Shown: positions 60,531 to 64,000 of the stretch, one piece after another
Layout of the letters: each line of letters begins with the position of its first letter
How positions within the stretch are numbered: the first letter of the stretch is position 1
From: JANMEB01 sp041745295
Lineage (GTDB): Bacteria; Planctomycetota; Planctomycetia; Pirellulales; Pirellulaceae
Assembly (NCBI GenBank): GCA_041745295.1
Contig: JBGTJE010000103.1
Location: forward strand, 62,001 to 126,000
Length of the DNA stretch: 64,000 bases
Direction of reading: 5' to 3'
Program-made: the position numbers and the translations under genes
The notes under the pieces: model-generated
Database searches by the model: none
What the model was told of the DNA's origin: nothing
What the model saw: the letters and a program-made list of their open reading frames with translations, nothing else

Positions 60531-61574
60531 ATGTCCAATATCCGCGTTCACAATGGACGTTTGAACTCACACCGCAAAGGCGCGATGCTAGTTTTCGTCG
60601 CCTTCGCCATCGTTCTCCTTTTCGTGGCAGCCGCATTGGCGGTCGATATCGCCCATATGCACATGATCCGGGCAGAATTGCGCAGCGCCACCGATGCTGC
60701 GGCTCGCGCTGGCGCAGAATCCCTAGGGCGGCTGGAAAAACCTAACTTGGCCAGACAAACAGCCATGGACGTCGCCCGCGAGAACACCGTGGCAGGCCAA
60801 CCGCTGTTGCTTAAATCCAGCGAAATTGTCTTTGGGCGCAACACACCTAATGCGCGCGGCGGCTTTGATTTCGCCGCAGGCGGCCAACCGTTTAATGCGG
60901 TTCAAGTCACCGGGACCCGTCAGCAAGGCTCGTTGTCGGGCCCCGTCCCTCTCGTTTTTGGTCCTTTGTTTGGAGTCACGAAGTTCGAACCAATCCAAAT
61001 CGCGACCGCTGGTCGACTCGATCGAGACATCGCCTTGGTGCTCGATGTCTCCGGCTCGATGGCTGAATTCGGTCGCTTTGACGGACTGAAAAATGGACTT
61101 AGTGTGTTCCTCAACGAACTTTCGCAAACGCAACAAGACGAGTTTGTTTCCTTGTCGGTCTACAGCACCACCGCCAAAAAACTTCAATCGATGACGCCTA
61201 ACTTGGCTGCGATCAAGTCGGCATTCTCGACGACTTCGCCCGCCGGCTTCACCGCGATCGGGCTGGGATTGCAAAAAGGAATCGATTCACTTTTGAACGA
61301 CCCGGGCTCGCGGAAATTGGTCACCAAATCCGTCATCCTCATGACCGACGGCATTCACAACACCGGGATAAATCCAATGTTGGTTGTGCCTACGGCCCAG
61401 GCTAACAACATTGTCATACATACAATCACGTTTAGCTTTTCCGCCAATCAATCATTGATGAAGAGCGTGGCGAGTGCCACGGGTGGGATTCATTTGCACG
61501 CCGACACCAACGAACAGTTGATCAAAGTCTTCCGCGAAATCGCCCTGGCCACACCCGTTACCTTGACGCAATAG
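60531..61574 (+). CDS. TadG-like protein with von Willebrand factor A domain
   Basis: A 347-residue protein. The N-terminus has the TadG pattern: a short basic part, then a membrane helix (about 20-40, GAMLVFVAFAIVLLFVAAAL) and an alpha-helical stretch with DAAARAGAESL. From about 165 a VWA domain begins with the metal site DVSGS (172-176), continues through FTAIGLGLQKGIDSL and ILMTDGIHN, and ends near TGGIHLHADT. In Tad systems such proteins are outer-face components for adhesion or assembly. TTG at 60510 is open, but ATG 60531 gives the typical start. It lies 26 bases after the previous TadE-like gene. Confidence 0.88.
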   Translation: MSNIRVHNGRLNSHRKGAMLVFVAFAIVLLFVAAALAVDIAHMHMIRAELRSATDAAARAGAESLGRLEKPNLARQTAMDVARENTVAGQPLLLKSSEIVFGRNTPNARGGFDFAAGGQPFNAVQVTGTRQQGSLSGPVPLVFGPLFGVTKFEPIQIATAGRLDRDIALVLDVSGSMAEFGRFDGLKNGLSVFLNELSQTQQDEFVSLSVYSTTAKKLQSMTPNLAAIKSAFSTTSPAGFTAIGLGLQKGIDSLLNDPGSRKLVTKSVILMTDGIHNTGINPMLVVPTAQANNIVIHTITFSFSANQSLMKSVASATGGIHLHADTNEQLIKVFREIALATPVTLTQ

Positions 61575-61608
61575 CACTGGCTTCCCTCACCGTTTTTCGC
61601 GACGAACC

Positions 61609-62007
61609 ATGCTTTCCAAATCTAAACGCGCTCGCTCTGGTGCCATGTTGGTCGAACTTGCGCTGACCTTGCCGGTTTTATTCTTCGTGCTATTCGCCTC
61701 GTACGAATTGGCGCGCGCTAATCTACTGCGCCACGCGGCGCGGGCCGCGGCTTACGAAGGCGCCCGCGTGGGCATAATCCCCGGGACGTCCTCGAACAAA
61801 GTTAAATCCGCGGCACGGTTCGTCCTGGGAACGATCGGCGTCCGCGGCGCCAAAATCACGGTGACGCCGAACAGTATCAACTTGGACACTCCCGAGGTGC
61901 GGGTTGACGTGGAAATCGAGGCAAGAATGAACTTCTTTTTTGCCCCCTTCTTCTTTCGCGATTCGAAATTCGTTGGCGATTGCAAACTCTCGCGAGAAGT
62001 CCTGTAA
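61609..62007 (+). CDS. TadE-like pseudopilin
   Basis: A 132-residue protein with RARSGAMLVELALTLPVLF, the TadE-type pattern of basic residues, cleavage site, invariant Glu and membrane helix (about 14-32). The outside part ends in a Phe-rich stretch (MNFFFAPFFF). It is 34 bases after the VWA gene in the same direction, making at least three Tad-like proteins in a row. By family it should be an accessory pilin of a Flp-type pilus or secretion apparatus. No assembly ATPase, secretin or prepilin peptidase is in view. Confidence 0.85.
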   Translation: MLSKSKRARSGAMLVELALTLPVLFFVLFASYELARANLLRHAARAAAYEGARVGIIPGTSSNKVKSAARFVLGTIGVRGAKITVTPNSINLDTPEVRVDVEIEARMNFFFAPFFFRDSKFVGDCKLSREVL

Positions 62008-62026
62008 ACCACGGCTGTAAACATCT

Positions 62027-62165
62027 GTTCCCTCGCCCCGCGCTTCACGGGGAGAGGGCAGGGTGAGGGGCAGTGCTAAATCGAATTTCGCCCCTCATCC
62101 GGCCTTCGGCCATCCCCGCTTTCGCGAGGACAGGCTCTTCTCCCGCCACGCGCGGGGAGAAGGAA
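62027..62165. repeat. Composite palindromic element, second copy
   Basis: TTCCCTCGCCCCGCGC (62028-62043) matches the complement of 62150-62165 in 14 of 16 bases. GGGGAGAGGGCAGGGTGAGGGG (62049-62070) faces CCCCTCATCC at 62091-62100, as in the element at 36272. The rest of the gap, 62166-62439, holds no gene or signal I can support. Confidence 0.75.
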
Positions 62166-62439
62166 TAAAACTCACGTTTTCAGCAGCAGGCCGGTAAACC
62201 CCCACCATTGAGGCCGGCTCACGCGGCGTAGGTTGCACCATCGGCCGCGAGCGCTGCGTTGCTCGTTGACCATTGACAACGATCCGAGCGAACCATGTTG
62301 TTTTGCAGCCATGTTTTCCCGATTTTGCGGAAATTTCATGGCCCCAGGTGCGACGACAAGGTAGGTATTTCTTGGTGATTGCCTGCGCCCGTTTGCTCGC
62401 CTGATTTCGCACCATGTCATTCGACCAAGGTATCCCGCT

Positions 62440-63090
62440 ATGAAACTCATCCATTTTGCACTGCTTCGAAAACTGTCCCCGTTGCTTCTGGGATTGGCAA
62501 GCATTTTGACCTTTGCTACGGCGGTCGCTGCCCAATCGGCGAGTCCCATCACCCGCGTCGAGGAGGACTGGGAGATGGACGTGATGTTCGCCAAGGATGA
62601 CTTAGGCGCTCCGCAGGTCGTCACCATGATGACGCCCGATTCGTCCGCGGAGGCCGCCTACTTCGGTTTTGAAATCAATCATTCGACTCTCCCCGAACCC
62701 GACAACGGCGGAATGCAGGTCCAAGCTTGGGTCAATGACACATGGTTTGAGTACAAAAATCCACCCACCGATCGAACACTCGAACGGAAGCGGGAAATAA
62801 TTCGATGGACTCAAGTCATCGAAGTTGGAGATGGCTGGGCCACGTTTTCGATCAAGGAGATTTCGTCGCAAAGCCTGGGAAATTTTGTCAACGATCCCTT
62901 GCTCCGCGTCTCCATGCCGACATCTTTAACGGACCTGTCCGCGTACAACCCATCGCGCAGCGTTAGCGATGCCTGCGTTCCCTACGCGCTCAACCGCGTC
63001 TACTCGATGACGCTGAAAAACGTGCGCTACTATGACGGTAGTTCGCTGCAATCCGAAAACCAACTCAACGCCAACGTAGTGTCTCAATAA
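62440..63090 (+). CDS. Exported protein of unknown function in Tad-like cluster
   Basis: A 216-residue protein with a signal peptide (about 1-32, ending AVAAQS). The mature part has PITRVEEDWEMDVMFAKDD, FGFEINHSTLPEPDNGGMQV, IRWTQVIEVGDGWATFSIK and NRVYSMTLKNVRYYDGS, beta-rich and acidic. I associate the VEEDWE pattern with a planctomycete family that accompanies TadE/TadG-like genes but do not know its function. The start is ATG 62440. It sits between Tad-like genes in the same direction, so it is likely part of the same surface system. Confidence 0.8.
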   Translation: MKLIHFALLRKLSPLLLGLASILTFATAVAAQSASPITRVEEDWEMDVMFAKDDLGAPQVVTMMTPDSSAEAAYFGFEINHSTLPEPDNGGMQVQAWVNDTWFEYKNPPTDRTLERKREIIRWTQVIEVGDGWATFSIKEISSQSLGNFVNDPLLRVSMPTSLTDLSAYNPSRSVSDACVPYALNRVYSMTLKNVRYYDGSSLQSENQLNANVVSQ

Positions 63091-63131
63091 CGACTCCTCT
63101 TCCTTTGTAGTTCGATACCTAAGGTGCAGTC

Positions 63132-64000
63132 ATGCGAGATTCGATCAATCAACGTTTCGGCGGAATCGTCCCTTTGAGTGCTCTCTTCATGGTGGCCACT
63201 GTCGCCGCGGCCGTATTCGCCGTGGAAATTGGCCGGATGGGGATCATTCAATCCGAGCTGCAACGCGCGGCAGATGCCGGGGCGTTAGCCGCAGCGTGGA
63301 ATCTGGCCGACGAATTCAATCAAGGCGAAGAGGCGGAGGACGCCATTGGCTCCGCGCGCACGACTGCTCAAGTCATGGTTGGCAATAACGTCGTCCGTGG
63401 CGTGACTCCGCTCCTCGATGCCAACTCGGGCAATGAAACCAGCGGCGACATCGTCTTTGGACGGTTTACTGAATTTGGAAATGCGTCCGCCGACATTTCA
63501 CCCATGATGTCAGATCAAACCAATGCCGTCATGGTCCGCGTCCATAAAGATGAGTTGCGCAACGGAACCACCGAACTTGGATTAGCCAGGTTCTTGGGCG
63601 TATCGAATTTTGGAACGAACGCGACCGCGACCGCCGCATGGATCCGTGAAGTTCGGGGATTCAATTCGCCCAAAGATGACGAGACGCTCGGCATCCTTCC
63701 GTTTGCCGTAAAGAAGACTGTCTGGGACAACTACCTCGCGGGTGTCGGCACGGACAATTGGAGTTGGAAATCACGAACCCAGTCTGTTGTTGCCGGGCCG
63801 GATGGCATTTTGGAACTGAACATTTATCCGGCCAACACCGCGTCCTCCGGCAATTTCGGCACCGTGGATATCGGCAGTTCCAATAATAGTACGGCCGATT
63901 TAAAGCGACAGATCAGCGAGGGTGTATCTGCAGCCGATTTGGCGCACTTGGGCGGAAAACTTGAATTGGGTGCGAATGGTACTCTTTCGCTTAACGGCGA
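63132..64000 (+). CDS. TadG-like protein, 3' truncated by the window edge
   Basis: An open frame from ATG 63132 to the right edge, at least 289 residues. The N-terminus (GGIVPLSALFMVATVAAAVF, then QRAADAGALAAAWNLAD) is the TadG-like pattern of a membrane helix followed by a helix rich in Ala and Asp. Later there is ETSGDIVFGRF and TNAVMVRVHKDE, as in TadG-like proteins. AAGG lies seven bases before the ATG. It begins 41 bases after the previous gene. The C-terminal domain is not visible, so a VWA domain cannot be excluded. Confidence 0.85.
   Translation, partial: MRDSINQRFGGIVPLSALFMVATVAAAVFAVEIGRMGIIQSELQRAADAGALAAAWNLADEFNQGEEAEDAIGSARTTAQVMVGNNVVRGVTPLLDANSGNETSGDIVFGRFTEFGNASADISPMMSDQTNAVMVRVHKDELRNGTTELGLARFLGVSNFGTNATATAAWIREVRGFNSPKDDETLGILPFAVKKTVWDNYLAGVGTDNWSWKSRTQSVVAGPDGILELNIYPANTASSGNFGTVDIGSSNNSTADLKRQISEGVSAADLAHLGGKLELGANGTLSLNG

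Overview
The window reads as chromosome from a planctomycete, most likely in or near the Pirellulales. The evidence is the company of planctomycete-typical families: a PSD1-type cytochrome (DUF1549/DUF1553) next to a DUF1501 protein, Tat-exported Gfo/Idh/MocA oxidoreductases, a DUF1598 protein, a BBP7-type beta-barrel, a TIGR02999-like ECF sigma factor paired with a Ser/Thr kinase-TPR protein, and a giant exported protein opening with an LEPR-XLL-like motif. Coding is dense on both strands. No rRNA, tRNA, CRISPR array, transposase or phage gene was recognised.

Layout. 1-9244: 3' end of an M32 carboxypeptidase, a NatA/NatB-like ABC pair whose permease is fused to a CPBP protease (minus), then recQ and ftsH (plus). 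9257-21097 (minus): an ECF sigma factor, a kinase-TPR protein and a 2750-residue mosaic surface protein, the last two joined by an ATGA overlap. 21244-26229: a short protein resembling the N-terminal half of COG5499/HigA antitoxins, then lptB, an enlarged signal peptidase I and a BBP7 porin-like protein (envelope biogenesis). 26550-34766 (plus): two membrane TPR proteins, a MATE transporter, a DoxX protein and a Tat-exported oxidoreductase, the last two joined by a GTGA overlap. 35225-45070: a Cys/Gly-rich secreted protein with a strong terminator, a DUF1598 protein, ispD and an HtrA protease (minus), and a 1346-residue VWA/STN-like/YfaP-like secreted protein with its own terminator. 45299-50406 (plus): S41 protease, M42 peptidase, di-haem cytochrome c peroxidase, PQQ-like propeller. 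50486-58584: oxidoreductase, DUF1501, PSD1, a small anchored protein and a ThuA protein. 58685-64000: a GspE-N-like protein, a HAMP-like membrane protein and a TadE/TadG-like pseudopilin and von Willebrand factor cluster that runs off the right edge.

The genes mostly serve the envelope and the outside of the cell: export, lipopolysaccharide transport, surface adhesion, extracytoplasmic proteolysis and oxidation of exported substrates. Intergenic spaces carry at least four kinds of palindromic repeat, including two copies of a composite element with near-perfect terminal inverted repeats. The strongest candidates for something undescribed are the sigma-kinase-giant protein operon, the VWA/STN-like/YfaP-like protein at 41030, and the signal peptidase with a zinc-ribbon-like insert and a large insert of about 300 residues. 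Start codons were moved from the longest open frame wherever a Shine-Dalgarno site, a stop/start overlap or family length argued for it; each case is stated.
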